This document shows positions 53,633 through 60,995 of a stretch of 64,000 bases of DNA, one piece after another (the first letter of the stretch is position 1; each line of letters opens with the position of its first letter). Under the pieces are notes generated by a model, which was given only the letters and a program-made list of their open reading frames with translations, made no database searches and was not told the DNA's origin. Where the stretch lies: NCBI GenBank assembly GCA_035546855.1, contig DASZVY010000040.1:1-64000 (forward strand), in the 5' to 3' direction. Origin of the DNA: Nitrobacter sp035546855. Its GTDB lineage: Bacteria > Pseudomonadota > Alphaproteobacteria > Rhizobiales > Xanthobacteraceae. A program made the translations under genes and the position numbers.

Positions 53633-54838
53633 ATGGGAAGCGGCATCTTTGAAGGCCTCAAGGTGGTGGATTGCGCAAGCTTCATCGCGGCGCCCGCGGC
53701 CGCGACGGTGCTCTCGGATTTCGGCGCCGATGTCATCAAGATCGAGCCGCCGGGAGCCGGCGACCCCTACCGCAATCTACCCAACCTGCCGGGCTATCCG
53801 ATCAGCCCGCACAACTATGCGTGGATGCTGGAATCCCGCAACAAGAGGAGCCTCGCGCTCGATCTCAGCAAACCGGACGGACAGCAGGTGCTGCGCCGTA
53901 TCGTTGCGACGACCGACGTCTTCATCACGAATTTTCCGCCGGGTGTCCGCAAGAGGCTCGGCCTTACCTATGAGGAACTGGCGCCGCTCAACGAACGCCT
54001 GATCTATGCCTCCTTCACAGGCTATGGCGAGAAAGGCGCGGAAGCCAACAAGCCCGGCTTCGACAGCAATGCCTACTGGGCGCGGTCAGGCCTGATGGAT
54101 TTGGTGCGCGCCGACACCAACACCACGCCGGCCCGCTCCGTCGCCGGCATGGGCGATCATCCCTGCGCCATGGCGCTCTACAGCGCGATCGTCACCGCGC
54201 TCTACAAACGCGAGCGCACCGGCAAGGGCTCGCATGTCAGTTCCAACCTGATGGCGAACGGAGTTTGGGCCGGCGGCGTGCTCGCACAGGCCAAGCTTTG
54301 CGGCGCAGAATTCCAGGAGCGCAAGCCGCGCGAGCGGGCGCTCAACGCCGTCGCCAATCACTACCGCTGCAAGGACGGCCGCTGGATCATCCTGTCGCTG
54401 CTCAGCGAGGACAAACAGTGGCCGACGCTCACGCGCGTCCTCGGCCGGGAGGATCTCGCCACCGACCCGCGCTTTGCGACCAAGGCGGAACGCCACGCGC
54501 GGTCCATCGAACTGATCGGGATTTTCGACTCGATCTTCGCCACACGCGATCTCGCCGAATGGCGCAAGCTGCTCGACGGCAGCGGGCTGATATTCGGCAT
54601 CGTCGGCATTCTCGACGATCTGCCGGACGATCAACAGATGATCGACAACGACGTTCTGGTGCCATTCGAAGGCGATACCATGCTGACGATCAACAGCCCG
54701 ATCTGGGTGGATGGCTGCGACAAGAAGCGGCCGCAGCTTCCGCCCGCCTTGGGCGAGCACAGCGACGAAATCCTGCGGAGCGCCGGCTACAGCGACGCAG
54801 ACATCAAGCAGCTCCGCGCAGGTGGGGCCGTGGGATAA
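53633..54838 (+). CDS. CaiB/BaiF family CoA-transferase (second)
   Basis: The 401-residue family III CoA-transferase has FIAAPAAATVLSDFGADVIKIE, LESRNKRSLALDLSKPDGQ and the catalytic Asp144 in KPGFDSNAYWARSGLMDL. The GFD-x3-YWARSG form is typical of transferases acting on aromatic or branched acids, and differs from the AYDLLIQAESG of the copy at 32250. It is not close to that copy and stands alone after putA (140-bp gap). Substrate unknown. Confidence 0.9.
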   Translation: MGSGIFEGLKVVDCASFIAAPAAATVLSDFGADVIKIEPPGAGDPYRNLPNLPGYPISPHNYAWMLESRNKRSLALDLSKPDGQQVLRRIVATTDVFITNFPPGVRKRLGLTYEELAPLNERLIYASFTGYGEKGAEANKPGFDSNAYWARSGLMDLVRADTNTTPARSVAGMGDHPCAMALYSAIVTALYKRERTGKGSHVSSNLMANGVWAGGVLAQAKLCGAEFQERKPRERALNAVANHYRCKDGRWIILSLLSEDKQWPTLTRVLGREDLATDPRFATKAERHARSIELIGIFDSIFATRDLAEWRKLLDGSGLIFGIVGILDDLPDDQQMIDNDVLVPFEGDTMLTINSPIWVDGCDKKRPQLPPALGEHSDEILRSAGYSDADIKQLRAGGAVG

Positions 54839-54871
54839 TGCGGGGGCGGTTCGGGATTGAACCGCTACTCC

Positions 54872-54962
54872 CGTCATGGCCGGACTTGTTGTCCGGCCAT
54901 TCCGTCTTTGAACGTGCAATGCCTTTAAGACACGGATGCCCGGCATAAAGCCGGGCATGACG
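54872..54962. repeat. Intergenic palindrome family 2, copy C
   Basis: CGTCATGGCCGG at the left and CCGGGCATGACGG at the right form the outer arms. Inner hairpins are GGCCGGAC-ttgtt-GTCCGGCC and GCCCGGC-ataaa-GCCGGGC. The central stem of copies A and B (ATCCACGTCT) is altered to TTCCGTCTT / AAGACACGGAT. Confidence 0.9.
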
Positions 54963-54995
54963 GGTCGGCCGGGTCAGACCGTCAAGCGATCGCTC

Positions 54996-55163
54996 TCAGC
55001 GGTGCAGCCACGGGCCCATGATCGCCAATCCGATCAGGCCGAGGACGATCGCGATCCCGATCGCCCAGGAACTGACCCGCACCGCACCGCGCGTCTGCCT
55101 TTCGCTTTCGTTCGCGGCAATCTCGCGATTGCGTTCCTTCTCGCTCTGGTCCGGCTCGCTCAT
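54996..55163 (-). CDS. Small single-span membrane protein
   Basis: The 55-residue protein has a charged N-terminus (SEPDQSEKERNREIAANESE) and one transmembrane helix near the end (SSWAIGIAIVLGLIGLAIMGP). Start at the ATG at 55163 has GGGGGCAGG upstream; the frame continues to 55253 but without support. I recognise no family. It lies just downstream of the haem-motif protein gene on the same strand. Confidence 0.55.
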   Translation of the reverse strand: MSEPDQSEKERNREIAANESERQTRGAVRVSSWAIGIAIVLGLIGLAIMGPWLHR

Positions 55164-55256
55164 CGCCTGCCCCCGTGAATGACTGGTCGCAGGATCAAAT
55201 CCTGATATGGGGACGATAGTTCCAGAACGCCGGCGATCAAGCGGCCCTGACACCGA

Positions 55257-56819
55257 TCAGCGTGTTCCGACAAAGCACATGCCCATGTGGCTGGTGGTCG
55301 TGGCCGCGCCCGTCACCTGACAGGCCAAACCCGTGGCGCAGGTCCACGAACGGAAACTCCTGTCGCCTCCGCCGCCCCCGCTGTCGTAGCAGTGCGCGCC
55401 CCAGCCATCGTTATATTCGGTACCGAGCAGACGGGTATCGCCGCGCAGTTGCGGGCGATCGGAGAAGCCGCGCGAGAAATCCGGCGAGCGTCCGTCGCGA
55501 AACGCGGCGAGGATATCGCGACGGCGCGCCTGATCGCCGTAAAAGTGCGGCGACGCCGGCACCACCACCGAATTGTCGGGCTTGGCGGCCATCCAGTCGA
55601 CGCCCGGAAAATGAAATCCCCCGATGCCGCGCGTCTGATGACAGCCGGCGCAGGTGATATCGTTAAGCCGCCGCGCGAAGCCCGCAACGGAACGGATGTT
55701 TTGAAGCACGGCGCCGTTCGCCGCGGCTTCATTCAAGGCGGTCACCACATCGGATGTCCTGAACACAGCCGCCTTGTCGTCATCTGATCCGACCAGCCCG
55801 AAAGCCGGCTGCAAGTCCGACGGCGCGAATCCGACCGGAGTCGGAGCCACCGCGGCGGTGGCAAGAAATTCGCTCGGCAGGATCAGGGTGCCCCGATCGA
55901 ACGCCGCGAGGTGATCCGGGACCAGCAACCAGCGCCGGAACGCCGTCGCGAGCGCGCGATCCCCGAGCAGGCGTTCGCGATCGATTTGATTTTCCAGCGG
56001 CGCTTCCCGGAAAGTCTGCGTTGCCCGGTCGTAGTTGAACATCTTCAGCAGATAGTCGGTCCGAAAATCCTGCGTAGCCGATTTCGGCATGTGCGCGATC
56101 TGCAGATTGGTTTCGATCTGCACAACATTCGAGGGTTTCAGCAGAGCCAGCGGCCCCTCCGGCGACATCAGGCGGATCGCGAGGTCGGCGCCGGTTTGCG
56201 GCCATGTTGCGGTCGCGAGCCACCGGCGGGCGATATCGGCGCAGGTCACGTCGGATTGCCGCTCATCCTTCGCCTTCACGATCACATTCAGCGTCATCGG
56301 CAGACGCGGCGAGGTGTCGGGCGTGCCTTTGCCGCCGATCCGGGTCAGGCGATAGATCAGCCGGATTTCGCCGCAGGTCGCGGGCGCGACATAGGCGCGA
56401 TCCATGCGATTGACAATTCCGGACAGCACGAAACGCGAGCGGGAGGAGAACAGCACATCGCGGGCGAACAGTTGAACGGCGAACGGCGGCCCGATGCCGA
56501 TGCTCTCACCGGTGCCTTCGCTCCTGCGCCGGGCGATATAGCGATCGAACCCGGCCTCGAGCGCGCGGCGCACGGGTGCCATCGACGGCAGCGCAAAGAG
56601 CGCGTCGTTTGTCATCGGCGCATGATCGGCCTGTGCCGGCGCGAAAATGTGGCCGACGCCGAAGTCCAATCCCTCGGTCGGCTGCCGTTCATTCCGGTCA
56701 AGCGTGCGCAGCGCCAGCGGATCGGTGATCGCAAGCCCCGCCTCGAGCGAGGCAGCCATCCCCACCCGCGCGGTCAGCGCGCAGCCGAGCACAATGAAAA
56801 CGGGCAACAGCAATCGCAT
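55257..56819 (-). CDS. Exported protein with C-terminal haem c motif and Cys-rich tail
   Basis: The 520-residue protein has a signal peptide (MRLLLPVFIVLGCALTARVGMA), a long body of about 350 residues without a recognised fold, and one CAGCH haem c-binding motif (Cys390, Cys393, His394) in LNDITCAGCHQTRGIGGFHF. The last 60 residues hold four Cys around HCYDSG, WTCATGLACQV and GMCFVG, a spacing that recalls small disulphide-rich extracellular domains. It is probably a periplasmic or secreted monohaem protein; enzymatic activity is unknown. The next gene on its upstream side is convergent in function only by position. Confidence 0.75.
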   Translation of the reverse strand: MRLLLPVFIVLGCALTARVGMAASLEAGLAITDPLALRTLDRNERQPTEGLDFGVGHIFAPAQADHAPMTNDALFALPSMAPVRRALEAGFDRYIARRRSEGTGESIGIGPPFAVQLFARDVLFSSRSRFVLSGIVNRMDRAYVAPATCGEIRLIYRLTRIGGKGTPDTSPRLPMTLNVIVKAKDERQSDVTCADIARRWLATATWPQTGADLAIRLMSPEGPLALLKPSNVVQIETNLQIAHMPKSATQDFRTDYLLKMFNYDRATQTFREAPLENQIDRERLLGDRALATAFRRWLLVPDHLAAFDRGTLILPSEFLATAAVAPTPVGFAPSDLQPAFGLVGSDDDKAAVFRTSDVVTALNEAAANGAVLQNIRSVAGFARRLNDITCAGCHQTRGIGGFHFPGVDWMAAKPDNSVVVPASPHFYGDQARRRDILAAFRDGRSPDFSRGFSDRPQLRGDTRLLGTEYNDGWGAHCYDSGGGGGDRSFRSWTCATGLACQVTGAATTTSHMGMCFVGTR

Positions 56820-56891
56820 GAGCAGCCGATCTTCTCAGGGCGAACACCACATCGTGCATGCGGCTGGATGGGAGGCTAGCCCAGAAACGCC

Positions 56892-56927
56892 AAAGCTGCC
56901 CGCACCATTCGGTGACGGGACAGCTTT
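56892..56927 (-). terminator. Probable terminator
   Basis: AAAGCTGCCCG (56892-56902) pairs with CGGGACAGCTTT (56916-56927) with one unpaired base. It lies 24 bp beyond the stop of the minus-strand gene at 56952. The T-run is short on that strand. Confidence 0.5.
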
Positions 56928-56951
56928 GCTTGTCTGCCTTTTGCGGACGGC

Positions 56952-57920
56952 TCAGCGCGCGACGATCAGGCCGCGGTTGGTGACGACAACCCATCGGCCG
57001 TCCTGCTTGCGGATGGCATCGATGCGGCCGAGGCCGGGAACGGGATCGCCGGCATAGACCTCAAAAATGCCCTGTCGGCCCTCGATCAGCGCGCCGCCGT
57101 TGGCAACATCGCGCAAGACCCAGCCTTCGATCGTCGGCAACCGTGCATATTCGGGCTTGGGCGACGGCACCGGGACCGGTTTGGCGGCGGCGGCCGGAAT
57201 CGATCCGGTCGTCTCCTTGGCAGCGGCCTGCGTCGCCGTGGCCGCGGCGGACGCGACGCGCATCTTCTCCACGGTCTCGGTGAGCTTCGCCAGCTTGGCC
57301 GCAGGCTCGGCCTGCGCCTTCTCGATCCTGTCGATCCGGTCAGTGACCCGCGCGAACTGCGACGTGTCGCCCTTGCTGGCGCGGTCGAGATTCGACTTCA
57401 GCGTCGCGACCTCGGTTTCAAGGCGCGTCACCGTGTCCTGCAGGGTCTTGGCATGGCTGACCGCGACCTGCGGTTCGGGGCTCGCTGCGCTCCGGCCAAA
57501 GCCGGTCGTCGCCAACGCGCCGCCGAGCGCGCCTGCGATCGCCGCGATCACGGCGACCGCGGCAAGCGCGGGCAGCCGGCTTCCCCCGGGCGCTCCCGAT
57601 GATGCCGCGCGTGCCTTGGGCGCAGGCTCATGATCGATCGTCGCACCGCTCCAGGATTCGCCGCGTGAAGGCGCCATGATCATGACATGACCGGTCGGAC
57701 GCGGCGTGTCTGTTTTCGGAGCGTCGGCCCTGGCGGCGTCCACCTTCGGCGCCTCGGCTTTGGGCGCCTCGGGCTTCGCCTCATCCGGCGGCGGCGCGGA
57801 CAATTCCTGATCCGGAGCCAGCCGTGGAGACTCGACGTTCGACGACGTCTCGCCACCCGCACCGGCATGAAAATCTGCCGGATGGCCGGGATTGGCAGGA
57901 TCAGACGAATACTCGCTCAC
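56952..57920 (-). CDS. Membrane-anchored hypothetical protein
   Basis: The 322-residue protein has a Pro/Ala/Lys-rich, probably disordered N-terminal half (PKAEAPKVDAARADAPKTD), one transmembrane helix (ALAAVAVIAAIAGALGGALA, about residues 120-140), a coiled coil (about 155-225) and a compact C-terminal domain (WVLRDVANGGALIEGRQGIF; DAIRKQDGRWVVVTNRG) that should be periplasmic. The start is most likely the GTG at 57920, because GGAGGG lies 7 bp before it; an in-frame ATG at 57935 overlaps that very site. Close relatives are common in Bradyrhizobium with no known function. Confidence 0.75.
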   Translation of the reverse strand: MSEYSSDPANPGHPADFHAGAGGETSSNVESPRLAPDQELSAPPPDEAKPEAPKAEAPKVDAARADAPKTDTPRPTGHVMIMAPSRGESWSGATIDHEPAPKARAASSGAPGGSRLPALAAVAVIAAIAGALGGALATTGFGRSAASPEPQVAVSHAKTLQDTVTRLETEVATLKSNLDRASKGDTSQFARVTDRIDRIEKAQAEPAAKLAKLTETVEKMRVASAAATATQAAAKETTGSIPAAAAKPVPVPSPKPEYARLPTIEGWVLRDVANGGALIEGRQGIFEVYAGDPVPGLGRIDAIRKQDGRWVVVTNRGLIVAR

Positions 57921-57951
57921 GTTCAAACCCTCCATGAAAGGTTGACCTTTT

Positions 57952-57982
57952 GGTAACTTTCATTGCTTGCGAAATCGTTACC
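57952..57982. promoter_or_regulatory. Inverted repeat upstream of the membrane protein gene
   Basis: GGTAAC (57952-57957) is mirrored by GTTACC (57977-57982), with AAGGT-tg-ACCTT just before it. It may be a regulator site for the gene at 57920. The rest of the 260-bp gap to the GST gene shows nothing I can name. Confidence 0.25.
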
Positions 57983-58183
57983 TTCACAGCCATTACGGAT
58001 ATTTTAGGATTTTGTCCGGCCCGGAAAGCGGCGGAACCAAGGCAACGGCGGATCGACCGCCCCGGCTCGCATATGTCTGCAAGCGTTTTCCGACCGATTG
58101 CGCCGGGGGGATTCGCGGCTACAGTGCGCCCCAGGTCGCCGGGCCCAAGCGAGCAGCGACGTCTAACCGCAGGGAAACAGTTC

Positions 58184-58795
58184 ATGAAATTCTATGATTC
58201 CATCGGCCCCAATCCGCGCATCGTGCGCATGTTCATGGCCGAGAAGAAGATCGAGATGCCCAAGCAGACCGTTGATCTGCGCGGAGGTGAGAACCGGCAG
58301 CCCGAGCATCTGAAGCGCAACCCCCATGGCCAGATGCCGGCGCTCGAACTCGATGACGGCAGCTATCTCTCGGAAGTCACGGCGATCTGCGAATATCTCG
58401 AGGAGAAGCAGCCCGCGCCGCCGCTGATCGGTTCGACCGCGGAGGAGCGCGCCGAATGCCGGATGTGGACGCGCCGCGTCGACCTCAACATCTGCGAGCC
58501 GCTCGCCAACGGCTACCGTTTCGGCGAGGCGCTGAAATTCTTCGAGAAGCGCATCCCCGTTGCGCCCGAAGCCTCGCCCGGCCTCAAGAAGATCGCCGCC
58601 AACCGGCTCGAATGGCTGAACGGCCAGATGGCCGGCAAGACCTATCTCTGCGGCGACCGCTTCACGCTCGCCGACATCCTGCTTTATTGCTGGATCGACT
58701 TCGGCAACCAGGTCGGGCAGCCGCTCAACCCCGCCAACACCCATATCGTGGCATGGTTCGCCCGCGTCGGAGAACGTCCATCGACGAAGGCGTAG
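58184..58795 (+). CDS. Glutathione S-transferase family protein
   Basis: The 203-residue protein has an N-terminal thioredoxin-like domain (KFYDSIGPNPRIVRMFMAEK; NPHGQMPALELDDGSYLSEVTAI, with the cis-Pro and the Glu-Ser-like SEV glutathione site) and a C-terminal helical domain with the N-capping FTLADILLYCWIDF. It probably conjugates glutathione to electrophiles or acts in a specific catabolic step. AGGGA precedes the ATG. No obvious partner adjoins it. Confidence 0.9.
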   Translation: MKFYDSIGPNPRIVRMFMAEKKIEMPKQTVDLRGGENRQPEHLKRNPHGQMPALELDDGSYLSEVTAICEYLEEKQPAPPLIGSTAEERAECRMWTRRVDLNICEPLANGYRFGEALKFFEKRIPVAPEASPGLKKIAANRLEWLNGQMAGKTYLCGDRFTLADILLYCWIDFGNQVGQPLNPANTHIVAWFARVGERPSTKA

Positions 58796-58809
58796 AGACT
58801 CCGCTGAGT

Positions 58810-58833
58810 CGTCATGGCCGGATTCATTCCGGC
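58810..58833. repeat. Remnant of intergenic palindrome family 2
   Basis: CGTCATGGCCGGATTCATTC is the left outer arm plus first inner hairpin of the family seen at 25080, 38311 and 54872. The rest is missing and the sequence continues into unrelated DNA. Confidence 0.7.
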
Positions 58834-58871
58834 ACGCGATAGCTGCAATCGCGCCATCAAGAGACGCTGTC

Positions 58872-59369
58872 TCAAATCACCACCGGCGCATCCGGCAATT
58901 CGTTCGGATTGGCGCCGTGCCTCGGAAAGAATTTCGCAAGCTCACGCGAGACCGCGGCGACCCCGTTCACCGCGCCGGTCTCGAAGCGGCCGCGCCTGAA
59001 CTCGTCTTCCATCGCGGCGCAGATCTTTTGCCACGCCGCCGTGCCGACCTTGGCATGAATGCCACGGTCGGCCACGATTTCGACGTCGCGGTCCGCGAGC
59101 AGCAGATAGATCAGCACGCCGTTATTGTGCGCGGTGTCCCATACGCGCAGATGGGCGAAGATGTCGAGCGCGCGTTCGCGCGCCGGCTGATTGCGGAACA
59201 GCGGCACGCCGTCGAGGGCGCCTTCCACCGCGAACACGACCTGTCCGGCGTGGGTCGCTTCGCCAGCGCGGATCGCGCGTTCGATCGCCGTCATGACCGG
59301 CGGCGGAAAATCCCGCCGCACCCGCCAGCGGTGCCCAAGCAGATGCCTGCCGATGCGTCCCACGCTCAT
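58872..59369 (-). CDS. TPM-domain protein (YgcG-like, short)
   Basis: The 165-residue protein is a TPM domain (also called TPM_phosphatase): IERAIRAGEATHAGQVVFAVEG, a segment DTAHNNGVLIYLLLADRDVEIVADRGIH and the conserved acidic end. No signal peptide is seen, though RIGRHLLGHRW may be a membrane-proximal start. It lies 2 bp after the longer TPM gene and is clearly part of the same operon with lemA. The reading frame is open upstream for 280 more codons through the Gly-rich end of the neighbour, but that is not coding. Confidence 0.82.
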   Translation of the reverse strand: MSVGRIGRHLLGHRWRVRRDFPPPVMTAIERAIRAGEATHAGQVVFAVEGALDGVPLFRNQPARERALDIFAHLRVWDTAHNNGVLIYLLLADRDVEIVADRGIHAKVGTAAWQKICAAMEDEFRRGRFETGAVNGVAAVSRELAKFFPRHGANPNELPDAPVVI

Positions 59370-59371
59370 GC

Positions 59372-60256
59372 CTACCAACTCCCCGACGCGCCCCCGCCGC
59401 CGAAGCTGCCGCCTCCGCCGCTGAATCCGCCGCCGTCGCTGCCGGAAAACGAGCCGCCTCCGCCGCCATAGCCGCCGCCAACCCAACTGCCGCTTCGTCC
59501 TCGGCCGCCGGTCGTGACGAAATTGCTGACCAGCGTAAAGACGAAGGCCAACACGCCGGCGATGCCCGAGACGATCAGCGAGCCGATAAACAACCACGCC
59601 AGGAATCCGGCGATGCCGCCGACCGCCAGCGAGCCGAACAGTCGCCCGAAGATGCTTCGGAAGATCCCCCCGAGCACCAGAACGCCGACAATGACAAAAG
59701 GATTGAACAGGTCGCTGACGTCGAAACTGTTCGAATAGTGAGCCTGCGGCTTTGGCGCCGGCAACGGTTCGCCGTCGATGACGCTCAGCATCCGATCGAC
59801 GCCGGCGGAAATACCGCCCGCGAAATCGCCGGCCCTGAATTTCGGCACGATATCTTCGTCGATGATGCGCTTGGAGGTGATGTCGGTCAGCGCACCCTCG
59901 AGGCCATAGCCGACCTCGATCCTCAGTTTGTGGTCGTCCTTGGCGACCAGAAGAATGGCGCCGTCGTCGACCTTCTTGCGGCCGATCTTCCACTGGTCCG
60001 CGACCCGGATCGAATATTGCTCGATCGCTTCGGGCGCCGTGGTCGGCACGATCAGCACCGCGACCTGGCTGCCCTTGCGATCCTCGAACGCTTTCAGCTT
60101 CTGCTCGAGCGTCGCCTTCTGGTCGCGGCTCAACGTTCCTGTCAGGTCCACCACGCGGCCGGTCAGCGGCGGCACCGCAACGTCCGCGGACGCTACGCAA
60201 AACCAGCACAGCATCAAGGCCAGAAGCGACGCTTTCAGGACGCGCATCGCGAACAT
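59372..60256 (-). CDS. YgcG-family TPM-domain membrane protein
   Basis: The 294-residue protein has a signal peptide (VLKASLLALMLCWFCVASA), a periplasmic TPM domain (VVDLTGTLSRDQKATLEQKL; VAVLIVPTTAPEAIEQYSIRVAD; AILLVAKDDHKLRIEVGYGLEGALTD) and two or three transmembrane helices, ending in a Gly/Ser-rich tail. The tail is characteristic of the YgcG family, usually found next to LemA. In other bacteria TPM proteins assist photosystem repair or membrane protein quality; here the role is unknown. Start could also be 9 bp downstream. Confidence 0.88.
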   Translation of the reverse strand: MFAMRVLKASLLALMLCWFCVASADVAVPPLTGRVVDLTGTLSRDQKATLEQKLKAFEDRKGSQVAVLIVPTTAPEAIEQYSIRVADQWKIGRKKVDDGAILLVAKDDHKLRIEVGYGLEGALTDITSKRIIDEDIVPKFRAGDFAGGISAGVDRMLSVIDGEPLPAPKPQAHYSNSFDVSDLFNPFVIVGVLVLGGIFRSIFGRLFGSLAVGGIAGFLAWLFIGSLIVSGIAGVLAFVFTLVSNFVTTGGRGRSGSWVGGGYGGGGGSFSGSDGGGFSGGGGSFGGGGASGSW

Positions 60257-60268
60257 TCGCGCAACCGG

Positions 60269-60886
60269 CTACTTCGCCGGAGCAGCGGGAGCAGGCGCGG
60301 GATTGAAATCGACCTTCGGCGCGGTCGAAATTTCCTTTTCGTTGTCGACCGTGAAGTTCGGCTTCGGCTTGTAGCCGAAGGCCATCGCCGTCAGATTCGA
60401 CGGGAACGAGCGGATAGTGACGTTATAGTCCTGCACGGCCTTGATGTAACGGTTGCGCGCCACCGTGATGCGGTTCTCGGTGCCTTCGAGCTGCGCCATC
60501 AGATCGCGAAACAGGGCGTCCGACTTGAGCTGCGGATAGTTTTCGGTCACGACCAAAAGCCGCGACAGCGCATTGGAGAGTTCGCCCTGCGCGGCCTGGA
60601 ATTTCTGGAACGCCGCGGGATCGTTGAGGACCTCAGGCGTGGCCTGAATGCTGCCGACTTTCGACCGGGCGTTGGTGACGCCAAGCAGGACGTCTTTTTC
60701 CTGCTGCGCGAAGCCCTTGACCGAATTGACGAGATTCGGAACCAGATCGGCGCGGCGCTGGTATTGATTCACCACCTCCGACCAGTCGGACTTGATCTGC
60801 TCGTCCTGCGACTGGATCGCGTTGTATCCGCAATTTGTAAGACTCAGCGTGGCGAGCGCGGCCAGCACCGTGAACAGTTTTCGCAT
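60269..60886 (-). CDS. lemA: LemA family lipoprotein
   Basis: The 205-residue protein has a lipoprotein signal with lipobox LTNC (Cys19), then a helical LemA domain with DEQIKSDWSEVVNQYQRR, ADLVPNLVNSVKGFAQQEK and the motif LMAQLEGTENRITVARNRYI. It is the first gene of the lemA-ygcG-TPM operon. AGGAGA precedes the ATG at 60886. LemA proteins are widely conserved but poorly understood. Confidence 0.9.
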   Translation of the reverse strand: MRKLFTVLAALATLSLTNCGYNAIQSQDEQIKSDWSEVVNQYQRRADLVPNLVNSVKGFAQQEKDVLLGVTNARSKVGSIQATPEVLNDPAAFQKFQAAQGELSNALSRLLVVTENYPQLKSDALFRDLMAQLEGTENRITVARNRYIKAVQDYNVTIRSFPSNLTAMAFGYKPKPNFTVDNEKEISTAPKVDFNPAPAPAAPAK

Positions 60887-60927
60887 CCTATATCTCCTGC
60901 CCGGCAATCAAGATCGCATTTTGCAGA

Positions 60928-60958
60928 AAAGTCGCGCGACCTTACGGCCGCGCGACTT
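60928..60958 (-). terminator. Terminator of the coxL-like gene
   Basis: AAGTCGCGCG and CGCGCGACTT form a perfect 10-bp hairpin around ACCTTACGGC. On the minus strand it is followed by TTTTCTGC. It lies 40 bp beyond the stop of the gene at 60996. Confidence 0.8.
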
Positions 60959-60995
60959 CAACTCTAGCAGAAGTTACAATGATGCAAGCGCGATT

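Noticed and set aside
55164..55256. A second sigma-EcfG promoter before the small gene at 55163
   Set aside because: GGAAC is present on the minus strand but the -10 position reads GATT or GGAT rather than CGTT at either allowed spacing.
58872..60209. A 445-codon frame running through the ygcG gene
   Set aside because: Only the last 165 codons match a TPM domain; the rest is an Arg/Gly-rich shadow of the neighbour in another frame.
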